64,000 nt of DNA from Leptidea sinapis (lineage: Eukaryota; Arthropoda; Insecta; Lepidoptera; Pieridae). The stretch covers positions 12,672,501 to 12,736,500 of the forward strand of contig NC_066282.1 in NCBI RefSeq assembly GCF_905404315.1, given 5' to 3'. Of the stretch, positions 30,421 to 41,334 are shown in pieces. The notes beneath the pieces are model-generated. The model was not told the origin of the DNA. It saw only the letters and a program-made list of their open reading frames with translations, and did not search any database. Every line of letters begins with the position of its first letter. Position 1 is the first letter of the stretch. The translations under genes were made by a program, and so were the position numbers.

Positions 30421-30769
30421 TAATGAATAGAACTTTTTAAAATCAGATAATTTATAGTTTATCAATTCAAGTAATTTAGCTAATATTATTCGCATTATTA
30501 TACCATCTTAGTTTAAATTGTGAATAATCTATGAAAAAGTTTGTCATTTTACTTTTGAGTTATGCGAAATATAAAAGGCTTTTTATATCTATATTTACAG
30601 ATTATAAACGAAATTAATCCCTATTTCCTCTATATTTAATTTGGAATGTTTAATTATTAAATTAAGTGTTTTAACTAAGCAAAGAAATAATTTCGCATAT
30701 TTGATGTTTTTCAATCCCTTTAAACTTGTTTAAAACGATTGAAATGATAAATGAAAACGTATAATTGTT

Positions 30770-31145
30770 AAAAAACCTCTTTGCGGTAAAGTTTACTATA
30801 ACATATTACTCTCTCTATGATATGACCTTAAAAGTCGAACGACCTCTATCTAATTAATTAATAAATTTTATTGTTAAAAAAATTCTTAAGAAAAAGAGGT
30901 CTGAATGCTTCTCTTTTCTTCTATATACACACATCTATATATTTTTCTCTATCTATTCAAATAGCTATAAATTATTGACTTTGAATTAGTATATATCGTA
31001 CTCAAAACATTACAAACTTTGATTTTTCGTTCATAAGTTCCATTGAACACCTGTATAGCTACATCGTTGCTAATATATTTATGACTTTGACTTGAATTAC
31101 GAGTCGATTCCCATAAATCAAACAACTGAAATCTAAACCACGTCA
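30770..31145 (+). pseudogene. FLND-family LINE 3' end, copy 4, and duplicated flank
   Basis: AAAACCTCTTTGCGGTAAAG, TCTCTATGATATGACCTTAA, AAGAGGTCTGAATGCTTC and the downstream TTTGATTTTTCGTTCATAAG, TTCCATTGAACACCTG parallel 28.72-29.0 kb. It lacks the SINE-C present there. Confidence 0.45.
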
Positions 31146-31810
31146 ATAAAAAAATTGATAATCATTTTTAGTTTTAATTAGCGATTATTCATTACACCAC
31201 CGTTTGCAAATGTAAAGGTATACATTACAGCTTCAATTTGCCTAGTGAAGGAAAAATTGCTCAGATTCGTATTCATAACATAAAAATCAACTTCTGTCTT
31301 TATTAAAGCTATATAACCTTATTTTCAGTGATATAAACACAAGATTAACATTTAAATATACATCTCTACATTCATTTAAGCACATAAAGGTCAAATATAG
31401 AGTCGTAGAATAAAATTTATAGAGTCTATAAACAAAAGATAAAGTTTAAAGTTCTTAAGTAGATGCGCTTGTTGTGTAAGCTATGCCTTTTGTTTTATGT
31501 TCTGTTGGAAAGTATGCAATAAAATGTTGATATTAAAAGGTTTCTATAATCGTAAATGTAGTAGCATTCTAAAATATATATATGATGTATTCAATGGTTA
31601 TTTTGGTTTGATTATGATCTTACTATTAAATGACGGGCGCACGTGACTTTGTCCGTGGTTTTGTCTTAATTTGTTACAACTAGAGTATGAGGTAGATATT
31701 TTTGAAGTGAAAACTTCTTTAACCGCGCTGGATACTTTTTGATACTGGAAAATCTTATGGATTCACGTCACTGACATGCGCTCATCACTGACCGTGATAC
31801 ATAAATAATA

Positions 31811-31812
<2 letters not shown>

Positions 31813-31852
<40 letters not shown>
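31813..31852. repeat. (AT)n microsatellite
   Basis: About 38 bp of AT units directly before the SINE-C head. Confidence 0.95.
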
Positions 31853-32085
31853 CTGAGTGGTTAGCCACCCAACCTATTTAGCTAGAGGTCCCGGGTTCAA
31901 ATCCCGGTATATACAAACATTTATATGATGATATTCATCCGATGTTTGATTTTATATGTATTATCGTATGTTTGAGTGTGTATATCGTATTAAATATATC
32001 GTTGTCTTGCAACCCATAGCACAGGCTATGCCTAATTTGGGGCTAAATATTTTGTGTAAAAGTGTGTCAATAATGTCAATAGTAT
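31851..32085 (+). repeat. SINE-C copy 4, with tRNA-like head
   Basis: Head: AGCTGAGTGGTTAGCCACCC, TTTAGCTAGAGGTCCCGGGT and TCAAATCCCGGTATATA. Body: TATATCGTTGTCTTGCAACC, CATAGCACAGGCTATGCC, GTGTAAAAGTGTGTCAATAA. It is the best head of the family. Confidence 0.75.
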
Positions 32086-32342
32086 TGCTTATTAATATGA
32101 TTATTATAGAGTAAAAACATAATAATAGATTATTATATATATAGTTAGACACTTTTTGGATGGGTGAAATCTCGTGAGTTACTGTCACCGAAATGCTTAC
32201 CGCAGTATATCTGTAGCTATGCAGCTGATGTATTGTGCAACATTAGTGCTGTGTTTATACTGTGTATTGTTGAAATTGTGTTGTTGTTTGATTATTATAC
32301 CTAGGTAACACTGAAAATGTTTAGAAAATGAAAAACAGCTTA

Positions 32343-32690
32343 ATGTAGAAAGTTGCCAATACTTTTATAGTTTTTCGAAGTAATCTCCGTTCCTCTCTAC
32401 ACATCGTCGCATTCGATGGAACCACTGAGAAAACCAGTAGGCCCATTCTTCCTCAGGGGTCTCTTCTATGGCATTTTCGTACGCTTTCACTGCATCTTCA
32501 GGGCTCGTAAAGCGAATACCTCGAATTTTATCTTAAATACTTGGGAATAAATTATTGTCGTGGTAAAGGAGGATCCTGCTGTCGATTTTTCGATTCACTT
32601 GCAACACACACAGAGTATATAAGCGCTTACTCACGAATTTTCAGTAATGAAGGCTTCTTTCAGCGGTCAGGCCACAATTTTTGTGGGTAT
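32343..32690 (-). pseudogene. Mariner transposase C-terminal remnant
   Basis: Minus strand 32540-32345: DKIRGIRFTSPEDAVKAYEN, AIEETPEEEWAYWFSQWFHR, MRRCVERNGDYFEKL and stop. This is the C-terminus of a Tc1/mariner transposase (the W.FHRM..C...NG.YFEK ending is diagnostic). Upstream, RILLYHDN resembles the LLHHDNA catalytic region, but ~60 or more residues between the two are missing, so the copy is a deletion derivative. I see no clear inverted terminal repeats. Confidence 0.8.
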
Positions 32691-33300
32691 TAAATAATAT
32701 TCAGCTGTAACGCTAAGTCAGCTAGAGTCGACTAAGGGAGCGCGATATTTTTCAGTGTAATTTATTCACAACTATACAATAGAATATAGACACGAGAGTG
32801 GGTCAGGCATTGGAAATAATACTCCGCTTATAGGAACGAGTCTTTATTTGCGTTCACTTATTCTTCGCCGGTCTGCCGCTGTTCTGATTGATCCTGAACT
32901 TACTAGAAATTTCCATAAACTTTACAAAACCCAAAAATTTCCATACCCTGGTAGGTGTATCGAACCTGGGTCTACAGCGTCCAAAGTAAACACTTTTATG
33001 CTAAAGTTACGAGTATTGCTGACGGAGCTGTTGAAGTTTGACAACTTTCGTCATGTACGTTGCTGCACGATATGACGTTTGACAACTCTCGTCATATACG
33101 TCGAAGCGTTGCTACGCGACAATATATTGTAAGTGTTATTAATTTTAAATTCCATCGAGTGATCTTATGTATGCATCATGTTTTGACTTGAGTATTTGGG
33201 TTCTGTAACGCTGAAATAAAGAAAAATAAACACTTTAGACTAAAGTTATTATTTTTATTGTGTCTTAAAAAAAACCGTCATGTTACACCGGAACACAGTT
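32691..33300. other. Unrecognised stretch with a short direct repeat
   Basis: TTTGACAACTTTCGTCATGT (33037) recurs as TTTGACAACTCTCGTCATAT (33078), giving two 24-bp units 41 bp apart. A plus-strand open frame at 32848-33075 has no recognisable family. Confidence 0.45.
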
Positions 33301-33418
33301 TTTTTTATAGAATAGGAGAACATACGAGCGTACGGGTCACCTGTTGTTAAGCGATCACCGCCACCCACAATCTCTTGCAACACCAGAGGAAACACAAGAG
33401 CGTTGCCGGCCTTTAAGT
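33301..33418 (-). pseudogene. CR1-like LINE copy D: 3' end piece
   Basis: T run, ATAGAATAGGAGAACATACG, AGCGTACGGGTCACCTGTTG and CAACACCAGAGGAAACACAA, GAGCGTTGCCGGCCTTTAA: the antisense CR1 3' end. It stops abruptly at 33418, where a segment shared with 48.15 kb begins. Confidence 0.8.
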
Positions 33419-33538
33419 TTATACAAAATGTCATGGTTTATCTTGAATGCATTATACGAACGAAGGTTAATTAAATTAATTTTATTTAATCTTCAGACGT
33501 GTCCTGTGAGACAATTAAATTTGATTTAATCACAATGA
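33419..33538 (+). repeat. Segment shared with 48.15 kb
   Basis: About 118 bp nearly identical to 48146-48262. The shared reading is YKMSWFI.NALYERRL.KLI. It sits between two CR1 pieces. Whether it is a gene fragment or a repeat is unknown. Confidence 0.6.
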
Positions 33539-33574
33539 TGTTAAATGCCTGGTTTTAAAAAAAAGAACGAGAGA

Positions 33575-34737
33575 CCAGAACTTGCATGTTCCGGTCGGGT
33601 AACTGGAAAACTGCTCGCCGATTTTGACGATGTGCTTCGGTTTCACACGGGCGATTTGCCGCTTAAAAATCTGGAGGCACGGTTATATTTCCTCTTAAGA
33701 ACTTTTCAGTTCGGATCCTTTGTGCCCAGCGCCGCAACCCAAGTTCGATACGCCTGTTTTTTGCAGTCAGATGCTGCTTTAACTGACGCATTAAACCAGG
33801 GTTGTGATCTGCCACCGATTGGTACTACAGAGTTTGGTATAAAAATATCCATGCCCTGTAGTATCACATCGGCTACTGCAACGGCGCAGGCACTAGGATC
33901 ATCCGAAGGGAAAATAAACCTTGCCCCAAGGGTAGGATGCAAAAAGGAACGTATCCTATCCCAATTTGCTGAGTTGTAGTGCCAAACGTGCCGGGGTGCT
34001 GGTAGTCTGCGACGTTAGCGTCGGCTAGGCACAACACTCCTGACCAGGCAATGATCGGATGTTCCGAGAGGGGAGTCAAAGAGGACCTGGTAACCATCGG
34101 GATATGTAGTCAGCAGAAGATCTAATAAGGACGGCATGTGGCTATCCACATCCGGGAGTTGGTGACTCAACCAATTGGGACAGACCATACGCCAATGCAA
34201 AATTATGCACAGATCGCCCTGCGTAGTCTGTGTTACGTGATCCAAGCCATTCGGCATTGTGCCCGTTGAAATCACCCAATACTACGATATATGCGGAGGG
34301 GATCTGTGCAAGCACGTCGTCAATTGCTGCTTGAACGCAGCCCATGAGATGATCGGTTTCTGCGGTACCACTATGGGACCTGTAGACACACGCGTAGATG
34401 CGGACGCGGTCCTCTAAATCTACGCGGAGCCACCGAGCAGACAAGGTCCTACCCTCAAAATTGCCTTGACGGCGACAACAGACATCCTCACTAACGTACA
34501 CACATATCCCCGGCATGAGGCAAAATATTGTGCTCAATTTTGTACCCGGCGTACGTTAAATATGACGTATCGCTAGGTCGAGATATTTGCGTCTCCGCAA
34601 GGAAACACAAGGCCGGCTTCGCCGTCTCAAAGTGGTGGTGGTTGGCCTTTAAATTGGAGTGAATTCCCCTGATATTGCAAAAGTCCACGTTGAGGGTGAA
34701 ACAGCGTGCCATGGTGTTACTGCCTCGTTTGTCCATT
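33575..34737 (-). pseudogene. CR1-like LINE copy D: ORF2 start and endonuclease
   Basis: The ORF2 start MDKRGSNTMARCFTLNVDFC at 34736 is followed by NIRGIHSNLKANHHHFETAK, PALCFLAETQISRPSD (ETQ box), EDVCCRRQGNFEGR, VVLGDFNGHNAEWLGSR (LGDFN box), PSLLDLLLT and GTSDHCLVRS (SDH box). At least four frame changes split it. The endonuclease region ends near 33575 at the equivalent of YPTGTRKFW; the whole RT is absent. It keeps the ETQ box that copy B lost. Confidence 0.85.
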
Positions 34738-34775
34738 GTCGACAGTTTTGCTAAGAATACATTCTAGGCGTCTTA

Positions 34776-35011
34776 ATAATGCGTAAATATTACTGTGTTT
34801 TGGTCTGAAGGGCGCTGTAGCTAGTGAAATTACTGGGCAAATGGGACTTTACATTTACTGTATCAAGGTGACGAGTACAATTGTAGTGCCGCTCAGATTT
34901 ATTGGGTATTTTGAGGATCCTGAGCGGCAATGAATTGTAATGGGCAGGGTGTATGAAATATCATCAGCTGAACGTCCTGCTCGTCTCGTCCCGTATTTTC
35001 AAAAAAAAAAA
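34776..35011 (+). mobile_element. SINE-A copy 5, 5'-truncated
   Basis: TAATGCGTAAATATTACTGT, GGGCGCTGTAGCTAGTGAAA, GTGCCGCTCAG, GATCCTGAGCGGCAATGAAT, TCAGCTGAACGTCCTGCTCG and an A run. The CCAGTGGG 5' end is missing. Confidence 0.85.
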
Positions 35012-35035
35012 TATAACGTTCCATACACATAATAT

Positions 35036-35290
35036 AATGACGTATCATTCGCAGTGTGATAGCGAGACGACAAAAGTATGCTTAAAGACAATGCAAGCAT
35101 ACTTTTCTCCTTAGTCGTATGTCATAATGTCGTAATGTTTTACATCGCTGGTTATTAACCAAGAGTAATTTTAACAACTGGAGTAAATGCGGCAATGTAC
35201 AAGATATAGCAGTCGAAGAAATATTTTGGCTTTGTTTTTATACGAAGTGATTTTCCTCTATGTATTAAGCGTCAATGGTAGGCGCCATAA
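35036..35290. repeat. Dispersed repeat R-A, copy 2
   Basis: Shares AAGTATGCTTAAAGACAATG, GTTTTACATCGCTGG, CAACTGGAGTAAATGC and GCAATGTACA with 3.3 and 41.4 kb. Confidence 0.55.
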
Positions 35291-35399
35291 ATTGCGATTT
35301 GTACATAGTCCAACGAATTTTTAATTTTTAATAACAATAACATAATATAACTTTTTCTTGGTTTTACATTATTGGCAAAGTATCTTTTTAAATCATTAA

Positions 35400-35535
35400 T
35401 GATTTTTAATAGAGAAGAAGGACAATCGAGTCTACATACGAGTCATCTGATGGCATGTAATGTCCTCAGAGCACAATCTTTTATCTCAATCACAATCTCC
35501 AGAGGAAGTACAAGTGAATCACAAGCTTCAAACAA
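35400..35535 (-). repeat. Divergent CR1-like 3' end
   Basis: GAGAAGAAGGACAATCGAGT, GAGTCATCTGATG, CACAATCTCCAGAGGAAGTA and GTGAATCACAAG match the antisense CR1 3' end in order but with many changes. Confidence 0.4.
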
Positions 35536-35879
35536 ACGTACCAATATGTTTTTGGTTTTCAAATAAGGCGGGCAAGGATCAAATCGGAGGCGTTTACGCT
35601 ACCGACACTTCAAAACGTCAATTTTGCATAGCATTTTGAGCCTAAATGGCCTTAGAGCTTAATTGCGTAAGTTTTTAAAACTAAAATTTTACATGTTCGA
35701 GGAATTGGAGACATTATTTTGAGGTTAATTAATAATTAACTCGCTACATTCTGACTTTCATGGAAGAAAAGGCATTGAAATACGACTAATGGGTATGTGA
35801 GTGCGAATAGCGAAGGCAAACTGAACACTATTCGTGTGGGTCAAGAAAATAATGTCAAAGTTTTCTTTTACTTTCACAT

Positions 35880-36015
35880 TTACCACTACTTTGGAAAAGG
35901 TTGAGCTTTAAGGAGAAGAAGTGGCATGAAACTCATTGCCACTCTTATAAATCAATATTTACAGCTTCGTGGTTTTACAAATCTTTTCAATTATTAAGTA
36001 AAGTAACAAAAATAC
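35880..36015 (-). repeat. LINE-M 3' region fragment, copy 3
   Basis: ACCACTACTTTGGAAAAGGT, GGAGAAGAAGTGGCATGAAA and CTCATTGCCACTCTTATAAA match 57.0 kb. Confidence 0.5.
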
Positions 36016-36019
36016 TCAA

Positions 36020-36362
36020 ACGTCAAATATTGAATGTAATTTTATGTGTAAAAACATAAGATTTATTGAGTACATGAATCAATCCACACTCACCGTAAAT
36101 AAATTAAGTTATAAAAAATATAATAACTATATTTTAAAAACGTGAAACATATTTTCAAGTAACAGAATCATGCAGCCACCACAAGTAACGCCCGTTCACC
36201 AGCATGACGTATGGACCAGCCACCGCCTACCTCGACCATATTTTAGAGAAGGGAACGACCGAAGTAGCCCACGTCACTACCACAAGTAGCGGTATTTACG
36301 CTAGCATGACGAAGCCTGCCACGAGAACTCTACTAAATAACAAACAAGATTGTTTATCTACA
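36020..36362. other. No recognisable feature
   Basis: AT-rich spacer with a short GC-richer patch at 36170-36320 (ACCAGCATGACGTATGGACC) that I cannot name. Confidence 0.4.
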
Positions 36363-36364
36363 TA

Positions 36365-36713
36365 CTAGCTGACCCGGCAAACGTTGTTTTGCCATATAAA
36401 GTATAATTCACGCGATAGTTTTATAAGTAATAAAATATTGCCTATATTATAGCCTGTACATCATTTTGTTCTATTGTCAATAGTTTTTGCAGCGCACGCA
36501 AAAATAGGTTTTCGATTTTACACCTTGTGTTACAAAATAGCAATTTTATGACGGATCCCTAATTTTGAAAAAAAAAACATAGCCCATTATAGCCTTTCTC
36601 GATAAATGGACTACCCAACACTGAAAGAATCATTCAAATCGGACCAGTAGTACCAGAGATTAGCGCGTTCAAACAAACAAACAAACACTGCAGCTTTATA
36701 ATATTAGTATAGA
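36365..36713 (-). mobile_element. Non-autonomous Helitron copy 1
   Basis: Read on the minus strand it begins TCTATACTAATATTATAAAG and ends CGTTTGCCGGGTCAGCTAG. It is flanked by A on the 5' side and T on the 3' side, as expected of Helitrons (A|TC...CTAG|T). No ORF; it depends on an element elsewhere. Confidence 0.8.
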
Positions 36714-37004
36714 TTATGCAATACTAAATATTACACATTTTTTTTTAAATTTGCATAATATAATTCTCAATTACTAGTATTATATTTTTTATGAGTAATT
36801 AAAAGCTAAAATCCTTAAGAGAAATTCACACCCAAGCTTTCTTATACCTAATCTAAATAATCCTTTGAATCGTAATAATATTTTCTATAAGTTTTTGTTT
36901 AATTAAAGGCTTTGAACTTGTTGCGAAATATTTATATGCAACGCAAATCCCGATAAATGGGTCATCTATATACATATCTCGAAAATGGTCTTTGTTTGAG
37001 GCTC

Positions 37005-37180
37005 TTTCACGCCTAAACTTAAACGCCACTGTCCGTATCGACATGAAACTACCACCATTCGATGCGAAATTTAACCTAGATAGTTTATGGCCACTTATTT
37101 TTTTATTGTATTTGTTGTAAGATGAAACTTAATTTATTTCCATTTAAAATTCGCCCAACGAAGCGGGCGGGAACGGCTAG
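37005..37180 (+). mobile_element. Helitron-like 3' end
   Basis: TCACGCCTAAAC..AAACGCCACT and the 3' hairpin CGCCCAACGAAGCGGGCG followed by GGAACGGCTAG|T. The 5' end is not found. Confidence 0.55.
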
Positions 37181-37184
37181 TTCA

Positions 37185-38055
37185 ATATATATTTGAAATT
37201 TATTGCTATTTTTATGGACATAATAAACTTTCAGGTATATATGGGTTAAAGCAATCATAATATTTATGTCAATCACTTCTAAATATATAAAGAAGTGATC
37301 TTTGCTTTTCTTTTCCTTCTAGAGATACTCAGAAGGTTAAAACTTCGAATACATTTATGTATACGTGTCTAAAGTGCGATAAAAAATAAAAAATGTAAAA
37401 GATTACAAATGACTGGTATAAAACAAATCGTTATGTTAATAAAATAGGTTTGTGTAAGATTGTTATAACAAATATGAGATTTAACGAGCAAAAATCACGA
37501 CGCTCTCAACATGCTAACGCTTCGGTTGTTACCTGGCGGAAAATCGTTATTGCATTCAAAATTAGGCTGCGTTCATATTAGGTACACTTTACATTATTCA
37601 CATCACATTTTCAAATTCATATACTTATATTATGTATAGTAACTAAAGAGACAATGTATAAATAGAACAGTTAAATTACATTTTAGTTGTTATCCAAATA
37701 AAGAGAATTGTTCGTTTCTTTGACCGAAATAATCTCTCGTTTTTAAATATTCTATTTTGATATGAACACTTCTGTTCGCTTTCAAATTTAGACGGATTAT
37801 AACTTCGTGGCCAATCGCCATACTGTAATTACTGCTATTTGTCAAATGACTGCACGTTTCGTACTAAAACTAAATATCAATTTTTACTTTGGCAGTCACG
37901 CTTCTTATTACGTAGTATATACATCCTCTTTGGCCCCAACAAGAAGTGCCAACAGTTACAATACTACCAACTTAATGAATGTGATGTCAGTAAGATTATA
38001 TATTATTACAATTACTAAATGTAAGAACTAGAACAATATAATATTAACAGGTTAC
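37185..38055. other. No recognisable feature
   Basis: AT-rich spacer of ~870 bp. I see nothing that I can name. Confidence 0.4.
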
Positions 38056-38058
38056 AAA

Positions 38059-38366
38059 TCTAATATATAAAATTCTCATGTCGCGGTGTTTGTAGTTAAA
38101 CTCCTTAGAAACGGCTTGACCGATTCTCATGAAATTTTGAGTGCATATTGGGTAGGTCTGAGAATCGGATAACATCTATTTTTCATCTCCCTAAATATTA
38201 AGGGTGGTCCACGCTAAATTTTTTTTGAATTTTTTTGACATTTTTTTTAAATTTGTTTGATTATGAGTCAGCACCACAACTTCAAAATTTCACCCATCTA
38301 CGATCAACAGTTACTTTTGTATCGCGATTTTAATATCGGCAATACAACGTTTGCTGGGTCAGCTAG
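38059..38366 (+). mobile_element. Lep1-like non-autonomous Helitron copy 2
   Basis: A|TCTAATATATAAAATTCTCA at the 5' end and CGTTTGCTGGGTCAGCTAG|T at the 3' end, 308 bp. Internal GGCTTGACCGATTCTCATGA and ATTTTGAGTGCATATTGGGT are shared with 44.5 and 59.57 kb. Confidence 0.88.
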
Positions 38367-38648
38367 TTATTCTATAAATGTTAAATAACCAAAACGCTAT
38401 TGTCAAACTAGGATTAGTTCATACTTGTCAACAAACAAAAGCGGGAGTGATGAAAAGCGCCCCCAAGCTTGTTAATCCGCATTTGCAGTCGAAATGCTTC
38501 TATGTTAATTATTATAATGTTAAAAAAATATTGATTATACCTAAGTACTAATCGACGAAATTTAATCAAGACCCAATTTGCTGATATTAATTCAGTTAAA
38601 ATTATAAAAACGGTAAGGTTAATATTTGCACGAAAAATATTGTATGAC

Positions 38649-38902
38649 AATTGATAGACTGACTATACAAATGCTTTAAGTTTTCTTTAGTGTTAATTCC
38701 GCCAATATTTGTTTTTAAAACACTTGGACACGTGTTTCGCCTCTACACGAGGCATCCTCAGAACGTGTTGTCTCGCCAAAATCTGGCACGAGACTCAAAG
38801 TTGAGTCTCGAATTAGCACTAAAGAAAACTTAAATCATTTGTATAATTCTGGATTTCTGCAAAGTAACGTCTAATTCAATATTTTTTTTAATTGATAGAC
38901 TG
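38649..38902. mobile_element. Hairpin retroposon copy 2 with 13-bp target duplication
   Basis: The direct repeat AATTGATAGACTG (38649-38661 and 38890-38902) flanks a 228-bp element. Left arm: ACTATACAAATG..AGTGTTAATTCCGCCAATAT. Right arm (shorter): AATTAGCACTAAAGAAAACT, AAATCATTTGTATAATT. Tail: CTGGATTTCTGCAAAGTAAC, TCTAATTCAATA plus T run. The core (CACGTGTTTCGCCTCTACAC, GAGGCATCCTCAGAACGTGT) is the reverse complement of the core of copy 1, while the tail has the same orientation. Confidence 0.8.
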
Positions 38903-38973
38903 TCAGTGTCTACTAAAATGATAACAGTTACTTAGAAAATGTATGTTCAACTGAATTTCGACCTACTTGTTAA

Positions 38974-39286
38974 CTATCGGCTGTTCCCAATATTCAGTCT
39001 ATCTCCGGCTGTGGCCTACTTGAGATAAAAAATCGTAACTACAGTTGACTTTTCTGTCCCAAAAAACTTATCGACAGTAACTCATCTTATCCGTAAACAC
39101 TGTCTGTATCACGACGTATAGCTTACCAGGTATAGAAATTTGCATGGAAATCGCGACAGTGAACTGGCAATAAGAATGACTTATCGGGTATATTGGGACA
39201 ACTTCAGATTATGAACAGCTAATTACTGGCAGTAGAAGGTAGTAATTTATCTCTATCTGTAGTTAGTATATTGGGAACGGCCGTAG
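38974..39286. mobile_element. MITE-3 with ~35-bp imperfect inverted ends
   Basis: Left end CGGCTGTTCCCAATATTCAG; right end ATATTGGGAACGGCCGTA. The inverted similarity continues through AGTCTATCTCCG / TTATCTCTATCTGTAG. About 310 bp, no ORF. Confidence 0.65.
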
Positions 39287-39720
39287 GACTATAGGAAAAT
39301 TACATTAAGGTGGGTAACAATAGTTATTTTATAATAAAATATTACATTCTGCGAATGAATCTGCAAGACACAGCTATTTTTGTATAACTATAAAAGAGGT
39401 AATTAGGGTCAGGTTTTGTGTAGAGGAAGAGTGTATTAGGGCCAGATTATGAATGGAGGCTTTATCTTTGTGCTGGCTTATAGTGAATATGTAACCCATT
39501 TCGTTCTTTAACTATGAATAGCTTCTGTATGAAAAAGCATTATAAATATTTAAAATAAAAAATTTTATTACATTATAAGAAATGCTCAACCGCGAACTAC
39601 TTTCAATTTATTAAAATGTTGAAAAATATATTTTGTACTGAATATGCTATCTTTAATATGGATTCCTTTTACTAACATACGATAACATGGTAATTTTAGT
39701 ATGAAATAGTATCACGTTTT

Positions 39721-39868
39721 TCTCATTTGCCCAGTAATTTCACTAGCTACGGCGCCCTTCAGATCGAAACATAGTAATGTTTCCACATTACTGCTTCACG
39801 GCAGAAATAGGCACCGTTGTGGTACCTATAATCAAGCCGGCATGCTGTTCAAAGGAGCCTCCCACTGG
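39721..39868 (-). mobile_element. SINE-A copy 6, 5' half
   Basis: Antisense: CAGTAATTTCACTAGCTACG, GCTTCACGGCAGAAATAGGC, AGGAGCCTCCCACTGG. The 3' half and A tail are missing. Confidence 0.82.
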
Positions 39869-40189
39869 ACAGTATAGTAAGCATAGTTGAACATCTGTTG
39901 AATAAAGAGATATCTTTTCTAACTACGAGTATGAACTAGTCCTTACATTTCAAGTGCAATTGCTGACCGGGCTAATACCTGGTACTTTCTATTGACGGTT
40001 GAAGTGATCGCCGTAAACAAGAGTTTACTTAACGTTTGTTGTAGGATTTATTCAATAATAGTAAGATTTTTTTAAGCTACCAATGTAATCGTGATACTTG
40101 AGATTAAGCTTGTATTCGTGAGTAAGAAACTAGGATGCCGCAGTCTCTCATCATACCGCTTTACTGCAGTCTAGTTTAAACTCAAATAC

Positions 40190-40390
40190 GGTGAAGCGAG
40201 GTAAACTAGTCTGAGTACTAAAACAAAACATGGGACTCACGTGACAACCTAGGTGCCTACCCACTAAACACCACCTGCAGTTGGCTTTGGGCAGGTGCCC
40301 TCTAAGCCTACATCGAAGGCGACCTTCTCTTGGGGAGAGAGAGGCGCAAGCGGCACTCCCTATGGAGTTTCCGCTGGGAAAGCAAAACAA
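40190..40390. other. GC-richer island of unknown origin
   Basis: CACCTGCAGTTGGCTTTGGG, CAGGTGCCCTCTAAGCCTAC and GGGGAGAGAGAGGCGCAAGC stand out from the AT-rich surroundings. A 79-codon minus-strand frame (240 bp) is open but shows no family motif. It might be the 5' part of a LINE or a decayed exon; I cannot tell. Confidence 0.3.
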
Positions 40391-41330
40391 ATTTGTCTTA
40401 TTATTACATCCCTCATTGTATAAATATAAATAGCGCGTGCTAATTTAGAACAATTTGTAAATCATGTTTGTTTTTAATTTTAATAATTGAATCAAGTCGC
40501 AATGTACAATCCTGTCCTCGACGATAACCTAGGAAATTTCGAAAGCTTTCTATGAGTTCAATTTTTTTTAAATTGGTCCATAAATGACCGAGAAACAATT
40601 TCACAAAGACAAAATTTCAAAGAGACAGAGTATTAAACTATTGTCAAAGCCTCCTTGACCGAGGTGCCATAACTATCGCCTTTATAATATTGAAGAATAG
40701 TTTGAGCTTATGTTTTTTTTTACATAACATAATAAGTAGTCCTCTTGATACAAATGGCATTATGTAACAGAGATTATAGGATATTAATGCAACATAAAAT
40801 TTCTTAAGGCATATCAAGAGATGCGATGAACCCTGGAGAATCATTATATTATATCAAAATATAAACCTTACATAAATTGAGTTATCAAATTCAGATTTTT
40901 ATTCAAAATATTTATACTACAAAAACAATTGTTGGAAGTTTGAGTGGAGTCTATCGTTAGAAATATTACTTAAATTTATCGAAATTAATGTGACGCTGAA
41001 TAAAAGTTTATTATTTTTTTAAGGAAGCTCAGGGACAAACACGTGAGAATAAGAATACAAATACTAAGAAAAGGTATAAAACATCATTGTTGAAACAAGA
41101 CTGTATATGCTATTTCATTAAAGTGATTAAAGCGATTCCCAGAATGCACAAAAAAATAATTTTTGTTAGAGACATTAATAACACTAGATATTCTCTGCGT
41201 TTTCACTCGCGTAAAATAAATTGTTTCATAAAATACCTGTTGTGGCTTATGTATATATGTTCTGGACTTTTTGTATATTGAAATTACGTATCTAATGACG
41301 CTCTATACACAAATATGGAAATTATATCTT
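40391..41330. other. No recognisable feature
   Basis: AT-rich spacer of ~940 bp without coding character or matched repeats. Confidence 0.4.
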
Positions 41331-41334
41331 TCAA

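Larger units (their letters stand above)
31698..32305. mobile_element. MITE-1 copy 3, carrying a TA microsatellite and SINE-C
   Basis: The left part (31698-31812) starts TGAAGTGAAAACTTCTTTAA. The right part (about 32137-32305) has TAGTTAGACACTTTTTGGAT and CGCAGTATATCTGTAGCTAT. Between them are a (TA)n run and a SINE-C copy. The right inverted end is not seen. Confidence 0.6.

Noticed and set aside
31851..31915. Second tRNA-like gene (AGCTGAGTGGTTAG..GGTTCAAATCCC)
   Set aside because: Same head and body recur at 12.6 and 29.0 kb with poor stems; it is the head of SINE-C.
32848..33075. 75-codon ORF with an internal CGAACCTGGGTC B-box-like stretch
   Set aside because: No matching A box and no protein motif; not supported as gene or SINE.
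40151..40390. GC-rich 79-codon ORF as a cysteine-rich secreted peptide
   Set aside because: No signal peptide and cysteine spacing is irregular; composition could equally come from a LINE 5' region.
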